In this document: in pieces, positions 7,801 to 16,107 of the stretch | How positions within the stretch are numbered: position 1 is the stretch's first letter | How the letters are laid out: each line of letters starts with the position of its first letter | Source: Elizabethkingia argenteiflava | Lineage (GTDB): Bacteria > Bacteroidota > Bacteroidia > Flavobacteriales > Weeksellaceae | DNA: 46,765 nt | NCBI RefSeq assembly: GCF_009904105.1 | Contig: NZ_JAAABJ010000492.1 | Coordinates: forward strand, 1-46,765 | Direction of reading: 5' to 3' | The notes under the pieces: model-generated | The model's input: the letters and a program-made list of their open reading frames with translations, nothing else | Databases searched by the model: none | Told to the model about the DNA's origin: nothing | Made by a program: the position numbers and the translations under genes

Positions 7801-9262
7801 AATTCCAACTTCTTTTTTCTAATTTCAAGAAACGTATGAATATTAATCCTAAGCCGAAAAAAATTGTCATCGAAAGCGCCGCAAACCTCATATCATTATA
7901 TTTTTCTATGAGGGTGGCAAATATAAATGTACCCAACATAATGGCTAATTTTTCGAGTACATCATAAAAACTGAAATAGGTAGTATTTTCCATACTATCT
8001 TCAGGTAACAATTTACTAAAAGTAGAGCGCGACATGGCTTGTAATCCTCCCATTACCAAACCTACGATACTGGCTACTCCATAAAACTGATATTCTACCT
8101 GAGGATTTTCTTTATTAAGATAATAAGCGAAAAAGCAAGCGATCAGCCATATCACCACAGCCATGCTAATCACACTTTTATTTCCTATTCTCTTCGCTAA
8201 CCACGAAAAAAACATCGCTCCGAAAATAGCTTCAATTTGAATAATAATAAGTACCAGAATTAACTTCTCTTGAGGTAGGTTAATTTCACTTTTTCCAAAA
8301 AGCGGTGCCATCAAGAATATGGTTTGCATTCCTATGCTATAAAAAAAGAAGCTGATCAGGAAATACTTTAAATTAGGAGTCGCAAATAACTTATTTCCTA
8401 CTTTAAAAAGCTCTCTAAAACTTTCTTTTACAATTTCCTTGTAAAAAAGCATGTTTTCCTTTACTACATGTAAATAGCCTCCGTTATCTTTATGATTTTT
8501 GAAGAAATTTTTAACATTTAGCAAAACAATATCTTTGGGCAACTTATGAGTTAATTTTCCAAATTTTGGGAGGTGTTTAAAGGTATATTGGGAAAAGCCA
8601 AACCACCAGGCTCCGGTTAGCAGAAAGCTAACCCGCGTAAGCTGAGTTGCTTGTTGTGGCGTTTTAGCTACAAACATGATAAGAAGCAAACAAATGACTA
8701 CTAAAATAACAGAACCTATATAACCATAGATATAGCCTTGGGCTGAAAGTTCATCTTGTTTATCCGGTGAGGCAATATCAGGTAAAAAGGAATTGTAGAA
8801 TACCAAACTCCCCCAAAAACCAACACTGGCTGTAATGCTAAAGAGTAAGCCCAAGAAAACTGTATTCATGCTCGTAAACAATGCTAACCCCATACAGGAG
8901 GTAGCCCCCAGATAGCAAAAAAATTGTAAAAAAGCCTTTTTATTTCCTATCGTATCGGCTAAAGCTGATAAAATGGGTGATAAAAATACCACGATAAAAA
9001 AAGATATGGTAAGAGAATATCCATAAATAGCGTTTGGATGGTATTCATTACCAAAAATATGAATGGTATTACTCACCGGGATTTTTATCCATTTATGAGT
9101 GTTTGCTATATATTCATCTTTTTCATATGCAGTGGTGATGACAGCATAATATATTGGGAATATGGTAGAGGTGATGACCAAGGAATATACGGAATTGGCC
9201 CAATCGTAAAAAGCCCAAGCCTTCATTACCTTTTTGTTGTTCTTGGTATTTTCTGTTATCAT
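7799..9262 (-). CDS. MFS transporter, UMF1/Atg22-like family
   Basis: This 487-residue integral membrane protein has about 12 hydrophobic segments. Its N-terminus, KAWAFYDWANSVYSLVI, is the hallmark of the UMF1 (Atg22-like) branch of the major facilitator superfamily. Yeast Atg22 exports amino acids from the vacuole; the substrate of bacterial members is not established. The gene starts 23 bases after the stop of the upstream thiolase gene and is probably in the same transcript. Charged loops around 200-270, including the long hydrophilic segment after LPKFGKL, separate the two halves. The fold assignment is firm; the transported compound is unknown. Confidence 0.85.
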   Translation of the reverse strand: MITENTKNNKKVMKAWAFYDWANSVYSLVITSTIFPIYYAVITTAYEKDEYIANTHKWIKIPVSNTIHIFGNEYHPNAIYGYSLTISFFIVVFLSPILSALADTIGNKKAFLQFFCYLGATSCMGLALFTSMNTVFLGLLFSITASVGFWGSLVFYNSFLPDIASPDKQDELSAQGYIYGYIGSVILVVICLLLIMFVAKTPQQATQLTRVSFLLTGAWWFGFSQYTFKHLPKFGKLTHKLPKDIVLLNVKNFFKNHKDNGGYLHVVKENMLFYKEIVKESFRELFKVGNKLFATPNLKYFLISFFFYSIGMQTIFLMAPLFGKSEINLPQEKLILVLIIIQIEAIFGAMFFSWLAKRIGNKSVISMAVVIWLIACFFAYYLNKENPQVEYQFYGVASIVGLVMGGLQAMSRSTFSKLLPEDSMENTTYFSFYDVLEKLAIMLGTFIFATLIEKYNDMRFAALSMTIFFGLGLIFIRFLKLEKRSWN

Positions 9263-9285
9263 GAAATAGCCTATAATTTGAATTT

Positions 9286-10464
9286 TTAAATGTTCTCAAT
9301 CACAATAGCAGAAGCTCCCCCACCCCCATTACATATAGCGGCAGCTCCGTAGCGCGCCTTTTTTTGCTTTAAAACATTTATAAGCGTAACGATAATTCTA
9401 GAACCAGAATTCCCCAAAGGATGACCTAAAGCCACTGCTCCTCCATGGATGTTCACGATATCCGTGTTTAATCCCAAAATCTGATTGTTGGCGAGTGCCA
9501 CTACTGAAAAAGCCTCGTTAAATTCAAAAAAATCAATTTCTTCTATTCTTAGGTTTGCCTTTTCCAATGCCAAAGGTAAAGCCTTAGCAGGCGCTGTTGT
9601 AAACCATTCCGGAGCTTGAGCTGCATCGGCATAAGCTATAATTTTTGCTAACGGACGAAGACCGAGGCTCTCCATTTTTTCTTTGGACATTAAAATAAGA
9701 GCAGAAGCGCCATCATTTAGTGTAGAGGCATTGGCAGCTGTAACACTCCCATTTTCTTTAGTAAAGACTGTGGGCAAGCTAGAAATTCTATCAAAATTCA
9801 CGTTCTTATACTCCTCATCTTCCTCGAAAATAAGGGGATCCCCTTTTCTCTGGGGAATAGATACCGGAATTATTTCCGCATCAAATTTCTTTTCAGCCCA
9901 GGCCCGAGCTGCTCTTTGGTAAGACTGAATGGCAAATTTATCCTGATCTTCACGAGAGATTTTATATTCTGCAGCACAGCGTTCCGCACAGTTTCCCATA
10001 TGTTGCTTGCTATATACATCGGTTAATCCATCCTTAATGAGTCCATCTTGCAACTTCATATCACCCAGCTTAACGCCCTTTCTCCCCTCTATATAATGAG
10101 GAACCTGCGACATATTCTCCATACCCCCTGCAACAATAACATCCACATCACCTGCTTTTATGGACTGGGCAGCCATCATTACCGCTTTCATACCAGAGGC
10201 ACAAACTTTATTAATCGTTGTAGCAGGGGTAGTATCCGCAAGGCCTGCTCCTAAAGCAGCCTGTTTTGCAGGAGCTTGTCCTATACCGGCTTGTAATACA
10301 TTACCCATATAAACCTCCTGTATCTCTTCCGGATTCAAATCTATTTTGTCGAGTGCTCCTTTTATTGCAATTGAGCCTAATCGTGTCGCCGGGATAGTAG
10401 AAAGGCCACCCATAAAACTGCCTATGGGTGTTCTGACTGCAGATACTACGAATACTTCTTTCAT
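9286..10464 (-). CDS. Acetyl-CoA C-acetyltransferase (thiolase)
   Basis: Thiolase II condenses two acetyl-CoA to acetoacetyl-CoA or runs in reverse during fatty-acid or ketone use. The 392-residue length is standard. The nucleophilic cysteine is Cys88 in NKVCASGMKA, His348 lies in GGAVALGHPLGNSGSRI, and the second catalytic cysteine is Cys378 in CNGGGGA. It lies between a small membrane protein gene and the UMF1-type transporter, all leftward with short gaps. Sequence alone does not separate biosynthetic from degradative use; the thioesterase and etfAB elsewhere in the window fit acyl-CoA metabolism. Confidence 0.93.
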   Translation of the reverse strand: MKEVFVVSAVRTPIGSFMGGLSTIPATRLGSIAIKGALDKIDLNPEEIQEVYMGNVLQAGIGQAPAKQAALGAGLADTTPATTINKVCASGMKAVMMAAQSIKAGDVDVIVAGGMENMSQVPHYIEGRKGVKLGDMKLQDGLIKDGLTDVYSKQHMGNCAERCAAEYKISREDQDKFAIQSYQRAARAWAEKKFDAEIIPVSIPQRKGDPLIFEEDEEYKNVNFDRISSLPTVFTKENGSVTAANASTLNDGASALILMSKEKMESLGLRPLAKIIAYADAAQAPEWFTTAPAKALPLALEKANLRIEEIDFFEFNEAFSVVALANNQILGLNTDIVNIHGGAVALGHPLGNSGSRIIVTLINVLKQKKARYGAAAICNGGGGASAIVIENI

Positions 10465-10482
10465 GTATTTGATTTTAGTTTT

Positions 10483-10893
10483 TTATAATTCTAAACTTTT
10501 ATTTTTGTTATTTTTTGCCAAGAGGATTAAAAATACACCTATAAATTCAATAAACCATCCCCAGGAGGGTTTTACGAGGTCTACCATAACATTTCGAATT
10601 TTTTTTAAAGGAATAAAACTGAAAAAATCTATGGATTTTGATTTTATAGCGTATAGAGTCACTACAAATAAGACCAATAAAACTATTCCAAAAATCCGAC
10701 TAAATCTGACTTTATCCAAAAGTATACTAACAAAAGCAGCCAATGTCAGCGACCATACGATAATCGATAAACCTTGGTCTAGCTTCCAATAGTTCCAATT
10801 TCCTATCAGAGGAATATGTACTAAAGGGAAAAAACTTCCTATCAACACTAATAAACAACCTGCTAAAGCTACTTTCTTCACAGCTGAATTCAT
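10483..10893 (-). CDS. Hypothetical four-helix membrane protein
   Basis: I do not recognise this 136-residue protein. It has about four hydrophobic segments: VALAGCLLVLIGSFFPLV, a middle pair around LSIIVWSLTLAAFVSIL and IFGIVLLVLFVVTLYAI, and a C-terminal WGWFIEFIGVFLILLA. The first ATG is at 10893; a TTG five codons upstream is a weaker start. A TATTTTTTG stretch just upstream may be part of a promoter, and a weak hairpin (CTAAAG/CTTTAG) overlaps the end of thrC, so it may be only partly cotranscribed with thrABC. It sits 18 bases ahead of the thiolase gene. Confidence 0.7.
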   Translation of the reverse strand: MNSAVKKVALAGCLLVLIGSFFPLVHIPLIGNWNYWKLDQGLSIIVWSLTLAAFVSILLDKVRFSRIFGIVLLVLFVVTLYAIKSKSIDFFSFIPLKKIRNVMVDLVKPSWGWFIEFIGVFLILLAKNNKNKSLEL

Positions 10894-10936
10894 TTTACTA
10901 AAATACAAAAAATACTAAAGCTGAAAATGCTTTTCT

Positions 10937-12226
10937 TTAGGAGGTTTTAACAAAATCTTTTATCTGCCGGAAGTCCACAGGAAACAAATGCACTATTTTT
11001 TCTTTTTGCTTAAACTCGGAAAGACGCGCAGGGATAACCAGGCGAGCAGAAATACTCTTTTCAACAGTTTCTATAAATTTTGCAGGGTGAGCCGTTTCCA
11101 AGATTACACCATTAAGGTTCCTGCCACTATCCTTCAGGTAGGCACAAAGCCCCAAATAAGCCACTGCCCCATGCGGATCTAGAATATAGCCAAATTCTTT
11201 ATGTACATTATGAATGGCCGCTTGGGTCTGTTCATCTGTAAAATAATATCCAGACATCAAAGCTTTAAACTGATCTAAATTCCCATCAAATAAGGCCTTC
11301 ATTCGTTCAAAATTACTAGGATTCCCCACATCCATTGCATTGCTAAGCGTTGATTTTGAGGCTCTAGGCTTATATTCTCCGGTGGAAAGATACTTAGGTA
11401 CTATATTATTGATATTCGTAGAGGCTATAAATCGCTCTACCGGTAAACCCATCTTATAAGCAAATAAGCCGGCAGTGAGATTTCCGAAATTACCACTAGG
11501 TACACTGAAAACAATTTTTTTGTGATTTTTTTTTAATTGTGCATAGGCCCAAAAATAATAAAAACTTTGGGGAATAAGCCTGGAAATATTGATACTGTTG
11601 GCTGAAGTCAAATGATATTTTCGGAGCTCTCTATCTGCTAAAAGTTGTTTCGCCAGCGCCTGACAATCATCAAAAGTACCCTCTATTTCTAATGCTTTTA
11701 TATTGTGTCCCCAGATGGTAAGCTGCTTTTCCTGAAGGGGGCTTATCTTGCCCTTAGGATATAAAATGTAAACCTGAATCCCCGGAACTTTATAAAAGCC
11801 TGCGGCCACGGCACTCCCAGTATCTCCAGAAGTGGCCACAATCACCTTCATGGGCTGTCCTTCTGCATAATAAGACATGAGTCGGGCCATAAACCTGGCT
11901 CCGATATCTTTAAAAGCCAGGGTGGGACCATGAAAAAGTTCCAAACTGTAAATAGAATCTCGGATAAGGCTCACAGGAATATCAAAATTCAAAACTTCCT
12001 CTAGCATGTCTTCTAACACCTTAGGAGGGATCGTATTTCCTACAAATTGTTTTGCAACCTCAAAACCAATCTCTGGAAGGGTTTTATTCTGGATATCTCT
12101 AAAAAATGAAGGGGGGAGTGGTGGAATGTTCTCTGGCATATAAAGGCTACCATCCCCTGCTAATCCATTAATTACGGCCTGTTTTATACTAACTAACTCT
12201 TGTGTTTTTATTGATAAATATTGCAT
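10937..12226 (-). CDS. thrC: Threonine synthase
   Basis: ThrC converts O-phosphohomoserine to threonine with PLP, the last step of the pathway. The 429-residue protein has the E. coli-type architecture. The PLP lysine is Lys106 in LAFKDIGARF, followed by VATSGDTGSAVAAGF for phosphate binding and SVPSGNFGNLTAGL further on. It is the third gene of the leftward thrA-thrB-thrC operon and starts 14 bases after the thrB stop. Its expression should follow the attenuator upstream of thrA. Confidence 0.97.
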   Translation of the reverse strand: MQYLSIKTQELVSIKQAVINGLAGDGSLYMPENIPPLPPSFFRDIQNKTLPEIGFEVAKQFVGNTIPPKVLEDMLEEVLNFDIPVSLIRDSIYSLELFHGPTLAFKDIGARFMARLMSYYAEGQPMKVIVATSGDTGSAVAAGFYKVPGIQVYILYPKGKISPLQEKQLTIWGHNIKALEIEGTFDDCQALAKQLLADRELRKYHLTSANSINISRLIPQSFYYFWAYAQLKKNHKKIVFSVPSGNFGNLTAGLFAYKMGLPVERFIASTNINNIVPKYLSTGEYKPRASKSTLSNAMDVGNPSNFERMKALFDGNLDQFKALMSGYYFTDEQTQAAIHNVHKEFGYILDPHGAVAYLGLCAYLKDSGRNLNGVILETAHPAKFIETVEKSISARLVIPARLSEFKQKEKIVHLFPVDFRQIKDFVKTS

Positions 12227-12240
12227 AATTATTCTTTATT

Positions 12241-13167
12241 TTAGATGATTAGAGCTCCTTTATTATTCATTTTGGTAACCTGAGATTCGCTTTTAATCTG
12301 ATGCCTATTGAGAAGATGATAAAGACGATCAGAAATTTCGTCGGCTTGATCTTTATTCTTGCATAGAGCAAAAACCGAAGGTCCGGAGCCAGAGATTCCA
12401 AAACCTATAGCCTTATTCTCCAATGCAATTTCTTTCATTTCGCAAAAAAAAGGAATCAGCATAGACCGAATAGGTTCTATAATGACATCCTTCATACTTC
12501 TACCCACCAAATCCATATCACCTGTACAAAAGCCCGATACCAATCCTGCTACATTCCCCCATTGTTCTATAGCCTTCTGCAATGGGATCTGCTGTTTTAG
12601 AATCTTTCTGGCTTCCCCTGTAGGAACATTGATATCAGGATGTACAGAAACCACAAATAAATCTTTTATAAAAGGAAGCTTAATAACATCCAAAGGCTCA
12701 TAACTTCTTATCAAAACCAAGCCTCCTAATAAAGATGGTGCCACATTATCAGCATGAGCATTTCCAGAGGCCAAGCGCTCTCCTTCCATCGCGAGAGGCA
12801 AAAGCTCACCTTTAGTCAATGGATTTTCAAAAAGCTCATTTATAGCGACCAATGCAGCCACACTACTAGCTGCACTAGATCCCAATCCGCTATTTAAGGG
12901 CATTTTTTTATACAATTCAATATCCACCCCCTGACGAGATTTAACTTTTTCCAGAAATAAATTGACAACATGTCCTACCACATTTTTTTTAACATCTAAA
13001 GGCAATTTACCCTCATCTCCCTCTATTTTGGTGATACGTGTTGTATGGGTGTGATTAAAGGAAACAATAACTTGGTCTCCAGGGTTTTCAATAGCAAAAC
13101 CTAGAATATCATATCCACATACGACATTCGCTACAGTAGCCGGAGCATAGCATTTTACTTTTTTCAT
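12241..13167 (-). CDS. thrB: Homoserine kinase
   Basis: ThrB phosphorylates homoserine to O-phosphohomoserine. The 308-residue GHMP-kinase-fold protein has the ATP-binding motif PLNSGLGSSAAS at 90-101 and the C-terminal glycine-rich GFGISGSGPSVFAL motif. Its ATG lies 11 bases after the thrA stop and its stop 14 bases before thrC, so the three genes form a tight operon. Length and motif order are normal. Confidence 0.96.
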   Translation of the reverse strand: MKKVKCYAPATVANVVCGYDILGFAIENPGDQVIVSFNHTHTTRITKIEGDEGKLPLDVKKNVVGHVVNLFLEKVKSRQGVDIELYKKMPLNSGLGSSAASSVAALVAINELFENPLTKGELLPLAMEGERLASGNAHADNVAPSLLGGLVLIRSYEPLDVIKLPFIKDLFVVSVHPDINVPTGEARKILKQQIPLQKAIEQWGNVAGLVSGFCTGDMDLVGRSMKDVIIEPIRSMLIPFFCEMKEIALENKAIGFGISGSGPSVFALCKNKDQADEISDRLYHLLNRHQIKSESQVTKMNNKGALII

Positions 13168-13178
13168 AGACTTTACTT

Positions 13179-15635
13179 TTATAAGGCGGTAACTCTTACT
13201 AAATCAGCGAACACTCCAGCTGCCGTTACGGCAGCACCCGCACCAGGACCTTTGACCACCAATGGAGTATCTTTATAACGGGTTGTTGTAAAAGAGATAA
13301 TATTATCACTCCCCGAGAGATTGTAAAATGCGTGATCTGAATCCACCATTCTCACTTCTACTTTAATTTGGTAATTTTCCAATATTCCAATGAGTCGTAA
13401 TTTTTTATTTTCCTGGGCTGCCTTATTTTTATAGGCTGCAAAGTAGCTTTCATAAATTTCCAGTTGTGCATAGAAATCTTCTACAGAATGGGCATTTAAG
13501 CAGGCTTCTGGAAGGAAATTTTTAATTTCAACCTGTGAAAGTTCTATATTCCATGCATTTTCACGTGCCAGAATCAGCATTTTTCTTGAAAAATCTAATC
13601 CATTGAGATCATCGCGTGGATCCGGTTCTGTAAAACCTAACTCCTGGGCTTTCCTCACTACTTCTGCAAAAGTTGTATCACCTGTATAATTATTGAATAT
13701 GTAGGAAATCGTTCCGGAGAGTATGGCTTCTATTTTTAGGATTTCATCTCCGCTTATAAGAAGATCATTAAGGGTTTTGATAATGGGTAATCCCGCACCA
13801 ACATTGGTCTCATATAAAAAGTTTACGCTGTGTTTTTCGGCAAGATGTTTTAATTGTAAATACTGGGCATAGTTCTCCGAATTGCTGATTTTATTACAGG
13901 TAACCACCGAGATGTTATTGCCGAATAAATCTTCATAATAACCTACCACCTTTTTACTAGATGTATTATCTATAAATACGCTATTGGGTAAGGCATAGTT
14001 TTTCACAGACTGAATAAAACTTTGTAAATCTGCTAATATACCCTCATTAGCCAGCATTTCTTCCCACGTGAATGTATCGATGGGAACCTCCTCCTGAGAA
14101 AGAAGCATTTTTCGGGTATTCGCTATACCTACAACTTTAATCTCTATTTTATGCTTCTCGATTAAATTTTTAGACTCTTGATGAATTTGCCTTAAAAACT
14201 CTCGCCCTATATTACCCGTTCCTACACAAAAAATATGATATGTTTTTATCGGTGACAAAAGAAAAGCATCGTGGATGACATTTAAAGCTTTGGAGAGATC
14301 CTTTTCTGAAATGACTGCAGAAATATTTAATTCGGAGGATCCTTGAGCAATAGCAGCTACATTAATGTGATGTTTACCCAAAGTGCTAAAGAGTTTCCCA
14401 CTTATTCCTTTGGTATTCTTCATCCTTTCTCCCACAATGGCTACAATACTCAAATCGTATAACACTTGGGGGGGGTGGAGTTTTTTAGCTTCTATTTCTA
14501 CTTGAAATTCTTCTCTTAAAACTTGTTGAACTTTAGCACTATCTTCATTCGAGATGCCCAATGAAATACTGTGTTCGGAACTCGCTTGGGTGATGAGAAT
14601 AATATTGATATTAGCCCTGGAAAGCGTACTAAAAAGACGCGCACTAAATCCCTTAAGACCTACCATACCACCGCCTACAATATTCACTAATGCCACTTTA
14701 TCTACAGAAGATATTCCTGTAATTAGAGCTTTATCCTGTACTTTTCGATGCGTATAAATCTTAGTTCCCACATGTTCTGGATCGAAAGTATTCCTAATAG
14801 AAATCGGTATTTTTTTTGCAACGACAGGCACCAAAGAAGGGGGATAAATAACTTTAGCCCCAAAATAAGAAAGCTCCATAGCTTCCTCATAACTTAGATA
14901 CTCTAAGGAATACGCATTTTTTACCCGCCTAGGATCTGCTGTCATAAAGCCGTTTACATCTGTCCATATTTGTATTTCCGAAGCATTGAGGCTAGCTCCG
15001 AATATAGCGGCTGTATAATCGGAACCACCTCTTCCCAGAGTGGTAGTAGTATGCTGTAGATCTGCAGCGATAAATCCTGTAATGATATAAACTTTAGGTG
15101 CCAGATCTTTTGCCCATTGCTGAATATTTTGATTGGTAATCTCAAAATCTACTTCTGCTTTCAGGTAATTGGAATTGGTTACAATCAAATCGCGAGCGTC
15201 CTTAAATTCGGCTTGTAGAAATGTATTGAAATAGGCTGTAATAATAGGACATGAAAGTTGCTCTCCCAATGCTATAATTTTAGATTTAGCCCTATCCGAC
15301 AATTCACCCAAATGTGCAACACTGGAAAGTAAATCCTCCAACATGTTGAAATTACTTTTCACCAGCATCAATAATGAATTTTGTGCTGATATGGGTAATA
15401 TTTCCCTGATTATCTCATAGTGACGATGTTCTATTTCCTCTAGAATTTCGTGAAAATCCAACTGATGCCAAGCCTTTTCTGCAGCTTCTAATAAGGCATT
15501 GGTTGTTCCCGCAAAGGAAGAGCATACCACAAATAAAGCTTGATGGTCTTCTTTTTCGCGCTCTACAATCAATTTTAATTTTTTAATCCCTTTTATACTT
15601 CCTACGGAAGTACCTCCAAATTTTAAAATTTTCAT
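13179..15635 (-). CDS. thrA: Bifunctional aspartokinase / homoserine dehydrogenase
   Basis: The fused enzyme performs the first and third steps of aspartate-derived threonine synthesis. The 818 residues compare with 820 in E. coli ThrA. The N-terminal kinase begins MKILKFGGTSVGS; ACT regulatory domains lie at about 310-450, and a GTGNIGREF nucleotide-binding motif opens the dehydrogenase at about 465. The C-terminal half carries LNGLDFSRKMLILARE and the PLVVKGPGAGAAVTAAG motif. The reading frame stays open upstream to 15926, but that extension overlaps the leader peptide and attenuator and has no coding character, so the ATG at 15635 is the start. An eight-base C run (14468-14475, G8 on the plus strand) lies inside the coding region, in frame. 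Confidence 0.95.
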   Translation of the reverse strand: MKILKFGGTSVGSIKGIKKLKLIVEREKEDHQALFVVCSSFAGTTNALLEAAEKAWHQLDFHEILEEIEHRHYEIIREILPISAQNSLLMLVKSNFNMLEDLLSSVAHLGELSDRAKSKIIALGEQLSCPIITAYFNTFLQAEFKDARDLIVTNSNYLKAEVDFEITNQNIQQWAKDLAPKVYIITGFIAADLQHTTTTLGRGGSDYTAAIFGASLNASEIQIWTDVNGFMTADPRRVKNAYSLEYLSYEEAMELSYFGAKVIYPPSLVPVVAKKIPISIRNTFDPEHVGTKIYTHRKVQDKALITGISSVDKVALVNIVGGGMVGLKGFSARLFSTLSRANINIILITQASSEHSISLGISNEDSAKVQQVLREEFQVEIEAKKLHPPQVLYDLSIVAIVGERMKNTKGISGKLFSTLGKHHINVAAIAQGSSELNISAVISEKDLSKALNVIHDAFLLSPIKTYHIFCVGTGNIGREFLRQIHQESKNLIEKHKIEIKVVGIANTRKMLLSQEEVPIDTFTWEEMLANEGILADLQSFIQSVKNYALPNSVFIDNTSSKKVVGYYEDLFGNNISVVTCNKISNSENYAQYLQLKHLAEKHSVNFLYETNVGAGLPIIKTLNDLLISGDEILKIEAILSGTISYIFNNYTGDTTFAEVVRKAQELGFTEPDPRDDLNGLDFSRKMLILARENAWNIELSQVEIKNFLPEACLNAHSVEDFYAQLEIYESYFAAYKNKAAQENKKLRLIGILENYQIKVEVRMVDSDHAFYNLSGSDNIISFTTTRYKDTPLVVKGPGAGAAVTAAGVFADLVRVTAL

Positions 15636-15653
15636 ATCAATATTTTTCCTACT

Positions 15654-15683
15654 AAAAAAGCCCTTCTGATCTACAGAAAGGCT
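15654..15683 (-). terminator. Attenuator terminator of the thr operon
   Basis: On the minus strand AGCCTTTCTG and CAGAAGGGCT form a 10-bp stem (one G:U) around TAGAT, followed by TTTTTT. It sits between the leader peptide stop (15713) and the thrA ATG (15635), where it must be read through to express thrABC. Its 5' arm can pair instead with the last codons of the leader peptide at 15719-15729. Confidence 0.88.
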
Positions 15684-15712
15684 TGATGTTATTTTTATTA
15701 TTTTTCTAAATA

Positions 15713-15790
15713 TTAATACAACCCTTTCCTCAGCAATTGAATAATTGTTGTGGACGTTGTAATGGTAGTTGTAATTATATTTTGGTTCAT
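15713..15790 (-). CDS. thrL: Thr operon leader peptide (25 residues)
   Basis: A short frame from the ATG at 15790 to TAA at 15713-15715 encodes 25 residues with the core IITTTITTSTTII: seven Thr and five Ile codons in all. It lies directly upstream of an intrinsic terminator and thrA, exactly as in the classical enterobacterial thr leader. The last codons (AGG AAA GGG TTG) are complementary, with one mismatch, to the 5' arm of the terminator, so a ribosome stalled at the Thr/Ile codons would leave an antiterminator free to form. Sequence and context agree strongly. The symbol is used by analogy; homology to E. coli thrL is not claimed. Confidence 0.88.
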   Translation of the reverse strand: MNQNIITTTITTSTTIIQLLRKGLY

Positions 15791-15810
15791 TTATTCTTTT
15801 AAAGACAGCG

Positions 15811-15842
15811 TAAATGTAGATACAAAAAATAAATCCACAAAA
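15811..15842 (-). promoter_or_regulatory. Putative thr operon promoter
   Basis: On the minus strand TTTTG (15838-15842) is followed after 19 bases by TACATTTA (15811-15818), which matches TAnnTTTG at all but the last base. Transcription would begin about 15 bases before the leader peptide ATG. Confidence 0.45.
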
Positions 15843-16000
15843 TTTTTTATAAAAAAGTTGTATTTGAAATTTATTTAAAGTCCATTCAAATCTTAAAATC
15901 CTTTGAATATAAGGTTTAATAATCAATTTAGGCGATTCTCCCTGTGCTTAAAATAAAAGCGCTCTTTACTTTATCCGTAGGTTGCCCTAAAATACATAAA

Positions 16001-16038
16001 GCAAAAATCCATGTGCTGATAATCACATGGATTTTTTA
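16001..16038. terminator. Bidirectional terminator between the permease gene and the thr leader
   Basis: ATCCATGTG (16007-16015) and CACATGGAT (16024-16032) form a perfect 9-bp stem with T-runs on both strands. It isolates the thr leader from the upstream MFS gene. Confidence 0.9.
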
Positions 16039-16107
16039 TATTTCTAAAAATTTAAAGCCGTTACTTTATAAAAGCCGATGATCTATACTTTTATATTTTT
16101 AAAAGAA

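Noticed and set aside
15636-15926. 97-residue N-terminal extension of thrA in the same frame
   Set aside because: It overlaps the leader peptide and terminator in another frame and lacks coding character; the normal aspartokinase start is at 15635.
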